Source of the DNA: Globodera rostochiensis
Taxonomy: Eukaryota; Nematoda; Chromadorea; Rhabditida; Heteroderidae
Reading direction: 5' to 3'
NCBI GenBank assembly: GCA_018350325.1
Contig: JAEVLN010000008.1
Coordinates: 620,001-684,000 of the forward strand
DNA: 64,000 bases
Both the position numbers and the translations under genes were made by a program. Shown in pieces: positions 11,449 to 23,908 of this stretch. Below the pieces are notes generated by a model. The model saw only the letters and a program-made list of their open reading frames with translations, searched no databases and was not told the DNA's origin. The stretch's first letter is position 1. Each line of letters begins with the position of its first letter.

Positions 11449-14400
11449 ATCAATGATCAACACCAGCCGCATCACATTGCGTGATGGCAACTACGTAGCT
11501 GAATGTAGTACACAATATAATATGGTGTAAAGCATCAGCAAAAACTTTTGGATGGACCAAACGCTTAAAAAAAGCGATTGGAAAAAGCGAGAATTAATAT
11601 TTTTGAAAGTTAATTGTCAAGTTTATGGCCCGCCCAATGTATTTTGTCTAATTAGTAACATAATAAAGTCGACATACCTAATTAAGGCAAATTGATGAAA
11701 GATCCCCAAGTAAATATAAAGGAAAAAATGCAAATGGACTAAAATTATTCGCGCGGGTAAAGAAAGGACGAAAATAGCACATCTAATTAAGTGGACAAAA
11801 CCGTGCTTTGTGGTCGTGGTCTGTGGGATTTTTTTGTTAATTTGTTGCTGGATGATTTAATAGGACAAAAAATGGGTTAAATAAATTTATTTTATTTTAA
11901 ATATTCCCAAATTTTAAAGGATAGGAGGATTTTGTCCAAATTTATTTATTTTCTCCGCCGTTCTCAAATAAGTTTATGTATCATTCTAGGGAACGCCGGT
12001 CCGGTCGATGGCTTTTTGTGTGTGTGGGTGGGTGGAGTCTCGTGACTTTTTTCCATTCTTAAATTGGTCCCGTGCCTTGAGAATGCGAGGGGGGAGGGGA
12101 GAAAGGGAGGAGGGGCGAGGGGTAGGGAGGGGAGGGAGGGGGGAGGGGGGGGGGGGATGAAAATTTGGAATTTTGGCAAAATACCGAAATTTTTCGTCAG
12201 GCCTTGACAATTTTTAATTATTTTGTAGACTGAAAGAATGTTTAAAGGTAATTAATTAAGAGGAGTAGGGGGGGAGGGGAGGGGAGGGGGGGGGGGGCAA
12301 ATATTCAAATATTCGGGGAATGGCGGGCGCTGTTTTGTGTGCGTACCGCAGCAGCTGGTGAGTGAAAGAAGGGGCCACACTCCGCCAAAAGTGCAACGCT
12401 TAAACAAATAAAGGCGGCCTCTTTCTGTCTGTTTACGAAAAGGGCAGGACGGGCACAAATTCGGTGTTTTTTTCAGAAAAACAACTCTTCAAAATTAATA
12501 AGGTGTCCCCAAGAAATCCACGCGCAATTAAATGCATTTGGGTGGTAAATTATTCCCCTAGAAAATGCCTGGAATTGATTTCCCATTCACTTTTTCTAAT
12601 ACAAAATGAAATGCCAACACAAAACAAAATATAAAGCCTTTTAAATTGATTATTGTTTGATGTTTGATGTAAATACATAGAGTGGAGAGCATGTGAAGTG
12701 AATTTTTCAAAATTTGGGGAAGACCAACAAAAAATTCATTCCCTTTTCGAAGGAGACAATTCATGGGGGGGGGGGGGGGGGAATGTTTGTTGGCCAATAC
12801 CAAAGCAAGCAAGAGTTGGGTTGGGTTGGGTGAAGGTAAATGAATGAATGAACACCGACAGACTGAGACTGACTGATTCAGCGCCCGCCGTTCTGTCTTC
12901 CATTAGCATTGTTTTGTGATAAGGCTTTTTTTGGGGGGTAATTGTCAACTAATTTACTCGCTTTGTGGCGAGCGTTTGGTGGTAACGATGCGTTGAGGAC
13001 GACAACCTTTTGCCGAGGCTTGGGGCCGTGATAAAAGTGTAAAATGGTTAAAATGAGTACTGAATGATAAGGGGGGAGGGGGGGGGGGGACGATGATTGG
13101 ATGTGAGTAGCGAGGCTGATGAGAATTTTTCGGTTTTATATTTACGTTACCCTCACTAACCGGGCCAGCCCAGTCCGACCAACCGACCGAGAGTTGTGTG
13201 TATACAACAAACTTCGCCAAAACGAAATAAATATTTTCTATGTAACAATTGTCTGATGTTTGATCCGATTTTAACTCATAGCGAGTGAACGTTTTCAGTA
13301 AAAAGGATGACACCAAACACCATTAAAAAAATAGCGCTTAAAAGTTCAGAAATCTTATTCTTCTGCTAAAAATGACAGATTGAAGAAATCATTCGTCAGC
13401 AAGTATTGGTTCAAATTTAACATTTCCAGATCATCAGCAGCTGATCTTGTGAAAACCATTTTAATTTTGAACGCGTAAAACGCGGTCATAAATATTTTTG
13501 GATTTCAATTGATGGCTGTGTGTTGCCCACGATCTGTCGCTTCTGACACTTTGGCCACATGTCGCCTCTTGCCAGCAGCAGGCCCAACACTTTACTTTTT
13601 GTTGGTAGGGTGTGGAGAGGTACCTTTTGGGGAGAATGGCGTTAAGCCCTTGTGATTTTTCGTTCTCTCCGCCATCGAATCCGATGATCGCCCAAAGGTG
13701 AGAGCAATGAACATGTGCCTTGGGGGGAGAGGGGGGGGGGGAGGCGCGGGGGGAACCAGCCAACATTTCGCTCTTTTCAATGAAATGAAAGAGAAAGGCG
13801 TGGGGGACACGGCGATGGGAGGGGGCGGGGGGGGGGGGAATTCTCTTTTTGAGGACCAATATTGATTGATTGACTCACAAATCAGAGCAGGTGAGCAGAA
13901 CAGAAGTGATCTCATTACGATCTTTGGAGCCGACAAAGTTAGAGGCAAAGTTTTGGCCAAAAGTAAATTGAATTAAATTAATTGCAACAATTTGTTTCCG
14001 AAGTGATTCAGAACTAAAGAGAAAATGCTAATTGTAAGTTAGGTAATTTATTTTAATTACGGTATATATTCTTAAAAAATACCACCAAAAAAGTATTCAA
14101 CTTTGTAGACGCTCTCTTTTTTACAACAATTATTATTCAAAATAATGTGAATTTAAACAAATAAATTTAAAGCGTGTTGAAAAAGAAACTTTCTGAGAAG
14201 TGTCCCGGGGTGCCATTTTGCCCTGGAAAGCCGAGCATTTGCAGAGTTTTAGACCACAATTATTTTTTACTCATTTTTCAGTCAACTTTGCTCAAACAAG
14301 TGAAAGTCAATCAGTTAAGCACATTTATTGATAGTTTAAGCAGACTTTTTGAATCGGTTTGCCGGGTTTTTAGGTTTTTCCGACGACATATTCCCTTGCC

Positions 14401-16336
14401 GTCATAAAAAAGTTCAGTGGCAAAAGGCCAAATGGCCTCAGTCTTGCGTCTTGAGAAGCTGGCCGATTGTTTACTGCTGTGGAGGGAGCATCAGAGAAAC
14501 GAAAGATGAAGAGGGTCAGACACATCAGAGACGTACGTCCCTATCCCTGGAAGGGCTGTTGGGCGGAATGGTGAGGGAGTAGGCGATGAACAAAAATGCG
14601 CTTTGCTTGGGGGGAGGGCTTGTCTTTGTGCACGAAAAAGGCACGCATCCCAGTACACCAAGGCTTTATAATACGTAGGAGGAGAGAGCACAGAGAAGTC
14701 AATGTTTAGCGAGAGAGACTGAAACAGACGGAGAAATTCGTGTAGAGCGAACGTTAGAGAACTGTGTAATAGTGCAAGAAAGTGACAGCTGCACGCTTCG
14801 CTTACCGACAGCCCCGCGGGGGATGGAAAGTGGGAACAGCAAGCATTACATGTGTTGTTCACGTGATTTTCAGCACAATGGAAAGGATTCGCCCAGGAAT
14901 ACATAAACTAAATAATATTATTTGTTTATCCAACAACCAGCAAAAGCGGCGGATGAATGGGGGAAGAATTTGTGTGAAATTTACCGGATTTGTGACATTT
15001 TGTGTTTGCTCGGACTGTAAATACAGCCACCCTAATCATAAAAGACCATTTTAGTCCAAGAAAAAGCCATACGCTCAATTCTAGTCTCATAAGGAAAACT
15101 AAAAAATTGCTGCAATTGTTTTTGCTTGTTAATAAAATTTTTGGGAATTTTTTTTATTCTACTTTTGCTTCTGAGAATTGTATCAGAAATTTGGGAATTT
15201 TTGTTGAATAATACAGCAGCAGGTTTTATTATTTATTATTTATTGTGAGAATGAGCGTGGGCGTTGTCAGCGTTTAAAGAAGCTCCACTCCCCGTTGAGT
15301 CGTCGTAAATTGAATGCATTTCATTCCATTTAATATTGTGGAAGAAGAACAAGTCCCGTCCCCCCGTCCCCTCCCGTCCCGTCCCGTTCACGTGAACTCG
15401 TCCAGATTCAGCGTCCAGTTCACGTGAATGCAATTGTTTTGAAACTGATTGAAGCAACAGAGTAAAAAGGCAGCCCATCCAAAACAATAAAATGTAATAA
15501 ATATTTTGATTCCAATTTTGTTTGGGTGCTAAATGTGTGAAAAACATTTCTTGCAAAATGTTTAAAAGGCCAACAAACTAAAACTAGGTAAATAGGAAGG
15601 GAAAATGAGTTTTTTTAATTGAAAAGTAAAATAATCCATTTAAATTGCAGCTTCCATATGAAAATACTTTGGACTTTGCCATTTTGTCCTCAAATGCTGC
15701 AAGTACATACAATGAATGGCCAAATTATGTGATAACATTTTCCGCTGAATAATTTGAAAGGTTCATCAGCGGCAGGACCAAAGGGCATAAAATGGTCCTG
15801 GAATTTTAGAGTACAATTTTTTACTACGCTTGGTCTTAAGCATCTTTAACGGCAATAAATAAAGTTAAATTATTTTTCTTTCCACAATTGTATTGAAATC
15901 ACCAATTGGGGGGGGGGGGGGGATCAATCGCTTATCCCTAGCCAAAGTTTTGCAAATTTCTTTCTCAATTTCGGATTCCAAATTCCACCCAAAATCCATT
16001 GTGAAATCGGACAACATTTCCACTAAATATTTTGGAAAATTTAAGCGCAAAAATGGGTATGCCGACATTTTGCCCAAGGACATTTCGTGCACTAAGCAAA
16101 AATCCAACATTCCTCAACTGGCAAAAACCCGACTATTAAGCTACCCCCCTCCCCGGGTCCAAGTCGATTTTCCTAACCTTATTAGGCCGGTTAGAGTTCA
16201 GTTTAAAACAGGGCTTTGGAGGGTCCGGAGCGCATGGTGCATACAAATTGAATTGGCACGCTATCAAATGGTCCCACGGACAAAAAGTCCCATAACGGAA
16301 AACGTTTAAAAGATCCCACGCACAAAAGGGACGGAA

Positions 16337-16380
16337 CCCAACTCGTTCCCGGCCAACTCGTTCACCCCCAACTCGTTCAC
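16337..16380 (+). repeat. AACTCGTTC short tandem words
   Basis: CCAACTCGTTC occurs three times in 44 bp, next to the foldback that starts at 16392. Similar CAACTCGTTCAC and CGACTCGTTACC words recur at 59145-59210. Confidence 0.7.
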
Positions 16381-16391
16381 TTTTTAAAGTG

Positions 16392-16679
16392 TTTTTTCGT
16401 TATAACTTTTTTCAAAGTTGACCAAATCAAACATTTTTGATATCATTCGAAAGCTTACAACTAGTAGAAGCTTTCGAAAGCAAAAGCTAAGCGATTGGCC
16501 AACTTTCAAAAAGGTTATGGCCAAAAAACGTTTTTTTGGCCACAATTGGACATAACTTTTTTGAGAATTGTCCAAAAGCTTAGCGTTTGCCTTTGTAAGC
16601 TTCTACTCATTGCATGCTTTCGAATGATATCAAAAATACTTTATTTGGTCGACTTTGAAAAAAGTTATAACGAAAAAAA
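16392..16679. repeat. Foldback: about 140-bp inverted arms with almost no loop
   Basis: The left arm starts TTTTTTCGTTATAACTTTTT and the right arm ends AAAAAGTTATAACGAAAAAA. Internal matched words include TTTTTGATATCATTCGAAAG and its complement, AAGCTAAGC and its mismatched partner. Arms differ by scattered substitutions and meet near 16535, so a transcript would form one long imperfect hairpin. No target-site duplication is clear. Confidence 0.8.
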
Positions 16680-16721
16680 ACCGCACAAAAGGGCCCCACG
16701 GAACCGAAGTTTTGGGTGTCC

Positions 16722-16914
16722 CTACGTTTTGCCAACGTTACATTTTGCCAACCAATCAAAAACGTAAATTCGATTTCGAACCCCGGACCCGAATTCGAAG
16801 GTTTTTCGATTTAAAATTTTTTCGGAATCTTTTAGCCTCAAAAACATGCTTAAAATTATCCAAAAAACGTAACATTTTTGCTGGGTTGCCAAAATGTACA
16901 GTTGGCAAAACGGA
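16722..16914. repeat. MITE-like element with about 30-bp inverted ends
   Basis: Left end CTACGTTTTGCCAACGTTAC then ATTTTGCCAACC; right end GGTTGCCAAAATGTACAGTT then GGCAAAACGGAG. The ends are imperfect reverse complements, separated by about 130 bp of unique DNA. Target-site duplication not evident. Confidence 0.6.
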
Positions 16915-17785
16915 GTATCACCGTAGTTTTTGCCCATCCCTGCTGCAGATGGATGGGGTCAGCGGGTGTGTAAAAATAGCATTTTTTTTCTGATGTCCCT
17001 TAAAAAGTTGATTTATGCTTTTTGAGTTTATATTTGTGTACAATTTTGCAAAATCGTCATTGTCGGAGGAGCAAAGAGAGCAAATAGCGTCTCACTCAAC
17101 CCAAAACCATCGGTTGAAGTTTCCATCGTCGAGAAAAACGCAGTAATTTTGGGTAAGACCGTCAATTTGTTTGGTGGGTCCCGCGCAGTCCGTCCGACCC
17201 CGACGGGAAAGAGCAGAAAAAAACAGAAAATATTTTGCAAAAGGTCGTCTCCGTCTCTCTCCCCCCCCCCCCGCGGTGCTTCATCAGTTCACGTGATTTT
17301 CAGGCAGTACTCAAAATTGGATTTCACGACAAAACGCGGCGGAAGGAAAAGAGAAGGGGAGAGGGAGGGGCACATTGTTGAATCTTTTTTTTTTCTTCTA
17401 GAAATTCCCGACATTTACCCCTATATGTACTCAGCGATTTTATATTGTTGGATGATTAATTAGGACCAAAATGCTTAAACATTTACGGGAGATCATTGGT
17501 CGCTTTTTTAAAAAAAGACAAAACAAATTGATGTGCATAACCCCAAATAAATAATGTTTTAAAATGAATCTTCGCATAATAAATAACGAAAACTGTTTTA
17601 AATATCAAATTGATTATTGAATCTCATCCAAATCTCGTTTTTCATCGCGTTTTTTATTTCTGGCCCAGGATGTGCATATGATGATGAAGAATAAAAAAGA
17701 GTAAATTCGATATTTACGAAAGAATTTGAAAATAAATGTCAATTTATCAAAATATGAGAAATCAAGTGGTTTAACAAAAATCCTT

Positions 17786-20700
17786 TCATTGGCTGAACGA
17801 CAATTTGGTGACCCGTTCAGGGTCGGTCTTCCCGAAGAACAAAGTCTCAAAAGCGATGTCCGCAAAATCCCCGTAATATTGACATGCGCGCTCACAGTCC
17901 GGCATGAAATTGGCCTCAATAAACGCCACCCTTACATCCTCCGCGCCCAACTCGTCCACTGGCGGGCGTTCGCATAACCCATCAGAGTCGTCGTGGTCAC
18001 GCCAATGGAGCATCAAATCCAACCCGTACATGGCACGAGACTGACGGTTGGGCGCAATACCGCGAGGTGGAGCATTCCTGAATTAACGGAGCAGCTTTTT
18101 GTGGGGTTTCAGGAACTTTGTGGACTTTTTGTGGGTTTTCGGAAATGTGAAAAAATCTACACTTTCTGAATATTTGGAGTAATGTTGCTAAAAAAATAAC
18201 AAAGGTTTTTGTGAGATTTTAACTAGGATACTTAATAACTTTTTAATAAATAGTTGGATTGATTATTGCTATGTGTCACTAAAATGATGCACACACACTT
18301 TGTTACCACTCTGAACACCTCCACAATCACCGCATTGATTTTTTCCTGCACTTCGGGCCATTTCAGCTTCGGGTACTGCTTGCAGAGTTGGCCGACAAAT
18401 TCATCACAACGAAGCTGAATTAGCGTTTGAAAGTTTAAAAAGATGTGAACAATTTTGTCTTTTACGGACCTGATAAACATTGGCTTTATTGTCTCCATAC
18501 TGATGCACTGTTAAATGCGCAAAATGATCATCCAAATTCCGTAAATTGTATTCGCTAAAATTCGTCAATAGTTTTGGGTATTTTTATGCAAAAAAAAAAA
18601 ACATAAAATAGTTTGAAAAATCAAAACAGACTGGTTTGCAAATCGAATCCAAAACTGGTTGAACACGACAATGTCTATCGGTTCACACAACTGTCGCACA
18701 AAAACGATGTACCGAAGCTTAAAAATGTTATAAAAACTCAAATAACCAAGTGATGCGTGAGAACTAAAATTAACCAAAACTCAAAATAACTAAAAAGCTC
18801 GAGACTTTTTTCGAGTCGAGACCAAAATAAAAATAAACTAAAAAGGACAGCAAAGTTCAGGCCTTTCTGACAAAATTTGCACGAATGTATTAAGAAATGG
18901 CAAAGGCCTCCAACAAATTCAAATTCTTTGAGCTATCTTTAGAGATGTAAAAAAAGTCTCGTTTTCTGAGGAGACTAGAAGCCCCCCAAAAAATCAGAAA
19001 CTTTTTTATAATGTCGAGACTATCAAGCATCTTTACGAACCATTGCAAACTCACATCAAATTTGACCAGGTTTCCACTGTCAAGGCGACGAAACAGCAAC
19101 GGATTTTCAATGTATTTTGAGACGATCTTAAAACAAATTTAGAAAATTTATGAAACACCTAAAAACGGTTAACTTTTGGCCCACTTTCGGCCTGACGAAT
19201 GATCGAATTCAAATTCCGTGTCACGTGCGTGTCCATTCCCCTCGCCAAATTCCACGGCTTCACAATCCAACAATTGTCCAAATTTCTTAAAAAACAAAAT
19301 TTGTAAGCAAATTTTGAGTGCCTTTAATTTAATTTCACATAAACACAACAAACGACGCAAAACTGTAATTCCCATTTCCGTCTATATTTTTTGTTATTTT
19401 TCAAATTGTTTTCCAAAAAAATAAAATAAAATTCCCATTTATCTAGTGGGCAAATTATAGTAAAACTGTTTTTGAAAGTTTTAGCTGAAATGGTTGGTTT
19501 GCGTCCTAAATATTTGCAGACGCTTTTTTTGTTGTCTAACTTTTCTTAAAATTTTACTTTTGGGCCCGTCTCTGAAAATATGCGACAAATTGAGGCAGTT
19601 CCATGCTGAGGTTGAAGGTCAACGGAAACCATTGGGGAGACCAACGGAGGGACAATTCGTCGACCAATTGGACAACATTTAGACCATTTTGCTGCTCATC
19701 GACAAACGATTGGACAGCTGCGGCAAAAAGGTCTTTGACGGTCAAAATGGCCTCAAACGGAAATTGGTTGATCAATGCACCGGGATTCTGTTCGGCCAAC
19801 AATCTGAAAACGGAAACAATTAAATTAAATTCGTTTTAATTGAATTTGACTGCCTAAAATCGTTGAAATGGTCACGACGCCAAATGATGTCCGCCCTCAT
19901 TGGATCGGTGGTTTCCTCCACACAAATGCGCCGCAACTTTTCGATCAGTTGCAAATCCGAGGCACAGACCAAAATGTTCGGGTCGTCCACGGACTTCCGA
20001 AAATTGGTCTTCGCGCCCTGCTCCCCTGAGGGGACGAGGTCGTGCAGCCGACCGGACTGAAAAAAGAGTTAAAATTGCCAAAAATGGAATTGAAATCAAA
20101 ATTCAAAAAAAAAAACTAGTTATATGTACCATAAAATATTCATTTGTTTTCGGAGCGTGACAAATTGAACGGTCAGCAAAATTGTCTTCAGGTTGCCAGG
20201 GATGAAGCAGTACATCAAACCAATCCGGATGGTCTTTGGCCAGTTGAGTGTCGACATAATTACGAGTCACAATGTCTTAAGATTAATAAAAAATTTAAAA
20301 AAAAAAAAGCGAAAAATCACCATCCGCCAAAACATTTTGGACGGGAAACAGCAAACTGTAGGTCATCTGATCGGAAAGGTTGAGGAACGGGACCATCTTG
20401 GCCTTGAAAGTAAAAAAACACATTTAATTTTAAAAGTTCAATTAAAATAAACCAATCACATTCGGCTGAAGAGAGTGCCCAATTCGGATGCCGAACTCGT
20501 CCACCAAGTACCAAAGCGGGATTTGGCCCTCGTCCATTTCCTAACATAAAATATAAATAATAAATACCAAAACCCCTAAAATTTTGGCCAATATTTCCAA
20601 ATGTAGCGAAGTAAAATTATTTCTTGCTTTAAATGTTCGATTTTTATGTTTTTATTAACGACTTCGTAAGGGGGCAGCTACCCCCCCCCCGAAATGTTTT

Positions 20701-21912
20701 GGAGAAAACAAAACCATAGGGGGGACCCTTTTGTTTTACAAAATTATTCATTTTTCGCCCAATATTGTGTCGGCACCGCCGGACCGCCCGAATTCTCAAA
20801 AAAAAAACTTTTAATTTTGAAAAATTCGAGAAAAAAAAATCGGCAATTTCGCTTTTTACGGATTTTTTTTAACAAAAATGTTAAAAATTTACCGAAATCA
20901 AACATATTTTTTCGATAATTGCTTAAGAAAAATGCAATAAAAATTCACCCCTAAGAATCGATTTTTTTTTTTTGGTTTGCCCCACCCCCGATTGGTGTCA
21001 GTCAAAAACAACAATTTAGCCAAAAAAACTTATTTTTGGGGTATGACCATTTTTTAAATCGGTTTATTCAAAAATAAATGCGAAGCCACCGCATTTCGAA
21101 TCCGAACGGAGTAAGTCATCGCATATTTCCAAATTTCGTCCATTATTCGGTCGTCCACCGCGCCCTGACTTTGCTCTGTGAGTTCGTCGCCGTTTTGGTC
21201 GTTGCCCGCCGAAGACGACTCGCAATCAGCGCCCATCGACGGATCATCGCCAGCAAAGAAAGATGAGCTGGACGGGTCGTCGGCCGCTACCTAAACTCAG
21301 GGCATTATGTCATGAACTTTGCATGGAGTTGGCAGCCGCCACGGTTTTTGAAAGAAGTCCTTAGGGTCTTTGAAAAGTTTCAATCTTTATGGTTTCATTT
21401 TTTTGAATCCCCCCCCCCTAGCCGACTTTGATGTTGAACATGTCCGTCAAACGTTTCCTTAGCCCATCGACTTGTCGAAGCGCATTACGTGCCGAATTCG
21501 GCCGGAAGGTCCATGCGTGGTCAATAAGAAAAACGCTTAAATAAACAACGAATACGCAATTACTTTTTCAAAAATTTTTTTAAAATATCGGTTTTGGGTA
21601 ATGGAAAAAAATTTTCTGATTGGATTATGAAACAAACTTTTTGGGGTCGTCAACTCTCAGGTCACTCAAGGCTTTGACTTGCGAAGAAATTGTTTCATTT
21701 GGATCGTTTTCTTCAATGATCACCTCAAAATATTTGCCGGCATCGAAAATCTGAAAGAAAATAGAAAATAATATTCCAATAAACTCTTTTTCATTTGCCT
21801 GATTAACAAGCTTTTCGTGCAAATTTTTCCAGAACAGTTCAAGCAAACCAGCAGCCAACAATTGGGGCTCGTGAATTTGGAGAAATTGCTTATAAGAGAG
21901 AAGCTGCGTCAT
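17786..21912 (-). CDS. ttll-12: Tubulin-tyrosine-ligase-like protein 12
   Basis: TTLL12 is a conserved, atypical TTL-fold protein with an extra N-terminal domain; links to tubulin detyrosination and chromatin have been proposed for vertebrate homologues. The ATG at 21912 opens with [20 protein letters not shown], and FDAGKYFEV follows, both fitting the TTLL12 N-terminus. Further exons include 21290-21090 ([15 protein letters not shown]), 20540-20460 ([19 protein letters not shown]), then [20 protein letters not shown] and [20 protein letters not shown]. The TTL core shows [13 protein letters not shown] and FWIRFANQ (near 18640-18720), [20 protein letters not shown] (near 18470-18530) and, in the last exon 18077-17786, [17 protein letters not shown]. 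Not all internal exon borders were resolved. The end of exon 1 may use a GC donor (CAG|GCAAAT at about 21800). Confidence 0.92.
20670..20992 (+). repeat. Degenerate copy of the hAT-MITE family in a TTLL12 intron
   Basis: Shares with the complete element at 43567-44129 the words CCCCCCGAAATGTTTT, GGGGGGACCC then TTTTGTTTTACAAAATTA, GTCGGCACCGCCGG, TTGCTTAAGAAAAATGCAAT and CACCCCTAAGAATCGATTTT in the same order. One of the two palindromic cores is missing. It sits between the exons ending at 21090 and starting at 20540. Confidence 0.8.
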
Positions 21913-23908
21913 TTGAGTAGCTTTTAATGCAGGGTATTAAAGGAATGTATTGTCTTTTAGAGTCCGAATCTTTATAAAATAAAAAGGTAAAAGTCAAGAA
22001 TATCAAAATTCTTTTTTTTCCTGATTTTATATGTAATCAATCAATCAATTCCCCTCATCAAGACAAATCGAATTTGATTAGGAAACACTTTTACGTTTTT
22101 TTCACTGATATGTTAAGAATCGGGTAACGGCTTCGGCGGTGCCATAGGCGCCGCGAGAACATTTTTAATTTTTGATTGAATTTGCTAAGAAATTGGTCCA
22201 AAATTGCAGAATTTTGCACATTTCGTTTTGTGGAATCGAATTTAAATATTACTAAAGATTTCGTGAGATTTTTCTCATTTTGAGTATTAATTTAAAATTT
22301 TGACTTCTCCAATGCAACGACAAAAGGTCAAGTCGCTTAGAAAAAGACAAAAGGTCCGCTAAATCGGTTATTGAAACCGGTTCAGAAAATTAAATTTCCA
22401 AAATATTCATTAAATTATAAAAATCGTAATTGTTGTCTGACAGATATAAACATAATTAGTAAATTATTGCATAAAAACAAATTCCATGCTCGTTCCGCGG
22501 CTGGCAGGTTTCCGATTTTGGCCTACCGGACATTTTGTCTGCGTTTCCAAACCCAATATGGCTCCACAAAGTTCAAAGTAAAAAACCATTTTATGAGAAA
22601 GATAGCCCACAAAAGTCTCTACAAACTCCAAAAGACAGCTAAGCTCTGCGACTTTTCTCCAATGAGCAGTGGCGTCATGTGCAACCTGCGCAGGGACCGT
22701 CTGAAGGGGGTACGGTAGTACAATAATTTTTAGATGCAAAAATCGTGATTCTCACGTGAAATACATGTTTTTAATTGCCTAATTATTTAAAAAACCTTAA
22801 AAGCTTATTATAATGAGGTTAGCTATGTATTTCTCAAAAGCGCCAAACTAGATTTTCTATTTACGCTACAGTACTTCCTACGCACCGTGCCCATGTAAAG
22901 TTGTGCATGACGCCACTGCTCATTGGAGAAAAGTCGCAGAGCTTAGCTGTCTTTTGGAGTTTGTAGAGAATTTTGTGGGCTATCTTTCTCATAAAATGGT
23001 TTTTTTGTAGAAAATTTTTTCCAAGCCCTCAGGGATTTTTTTTCTAAAATGACCCTCATTTTCAGTGTATTTTGGGGTTTCCGGATCTCCATGAAGGGGG
23101 TGTTGTAGCAACTTGGTCCAATTACCTTTTTTGATCAGTATCAAAAATCATGCCTGCATGAATTTTTTTTTGGATTTTGGGCGAAACAAAAAATTGATTT
23201 TTTGTTTTAAAAATTTTGCGCATTTACTTTTGCACCACTAAAAAGTGTTGTGGTCGGACTTTGGTGGAGCAGTATTTTAATGAGGGGGATTCGGGATGGT
23301 TGCTCTAGCTGGTTTTGTAGGCCACAAAAAATGCTACAAAAAAGCCCTTAACACTCTTTCTCAAATTGTCTCTTTATCATTTTACAAATCGGTGAACAAA
23401 AAAAAATTTTTGTGCATTTACTTTTGCACACCACTGTAGAAAATAAAAAAATGGATTTGCCACCTTAACAAACAATTTTAAAATAAGATTTTTCACAATT
23501 TTTGACAAAAAGGGTCCCCCCTATGGTTTTACAAACTTTTTCTTCATGGTGCGTTCCGACAACAAATTTTTGCGGATTCGTAATCAGCTTGACGATCGGA
23601 GTCGATTGGTATATATTCGACGAAAAACAAAAAAATTTCAAAAACCCCCTCCTTGCAAATAGCGAGCACCCCCTTCTCTCTCCTCGTTGCTTTACTCTTT
23701 TTTGTTTGCAAATTTTATTCGGGGTTTTAGAAAAATAGATAAATTGTATTGCATTATTCTTAGAATTCGATAATATTGAAACGGAAAAAGGAAATATTTA
23801 TACATATTTTAAGGGGTTCAGAAGGGGAAAATTTAAATTCAATAATATGTTTTGATTTGATTTTTTGTCTATCAAATAATAACTCATCTTTACTTTTGCT
23901 TCAAATCG
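21913..23908. other. Intergenic, repeat-rich
   Basis: About 2 kb between the TTLL12 start and the oxygenase stop. Contains a reverse-oriented core of the dispersed repeat at 22127-22165 (TTCGGCGGTGCCATAGGCGC then CGCGAG), the foldback at 22581-23006 and another reverse-oriented piece at 23505-23535 (AAAGGGTCCCCCCTATGGTT). No gene recognised. Confidence 0.5.
22581..23006. repeat. Foldback with about 100-bp arms and about 225-bp loop
   Basis: Left arm 22581-22679 and right arm 22906-23006 are reverse complements with a couple of mismatches. The inner ends read CAGTGGCGTCATG on the left and CATGACGCCACTG on the right, which look like hAT-type terminal repeats, but the flanks (CCAATGAG / CTCATTGG) are inverted rather than direct, so this is a larger inverted repeat and not a simple insertion. 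Confidence 0.8.

Larger units (their letters stand above)
9830..17785. other. Long intergenic region without a recognisable gene
   Basis: About 8 kb. No ORF carries a family signature, and most ORFs over 60 codons are made of poly-Pro, poly-Gly or Leu/Ser/Phe from simple repeats. Contents worth noting are listed separately: a TA-flanked MITE, a CCTCTT minisatellite, a GGAC repeat, a foldback and a MITE-like inverted repeat. Poly-G runs occur near 12144, 12288, 12766, 13080, 13731, 13827 and 15907. Confidence 0.5.

Noticed and set aside
15865..16309. Overlapping ORFs of 81 and 138 codons on opposite strands
   Set aside because: Both run through a poly-G tract and have no recognisable motif; no convincing splice sites connect them to other segments.
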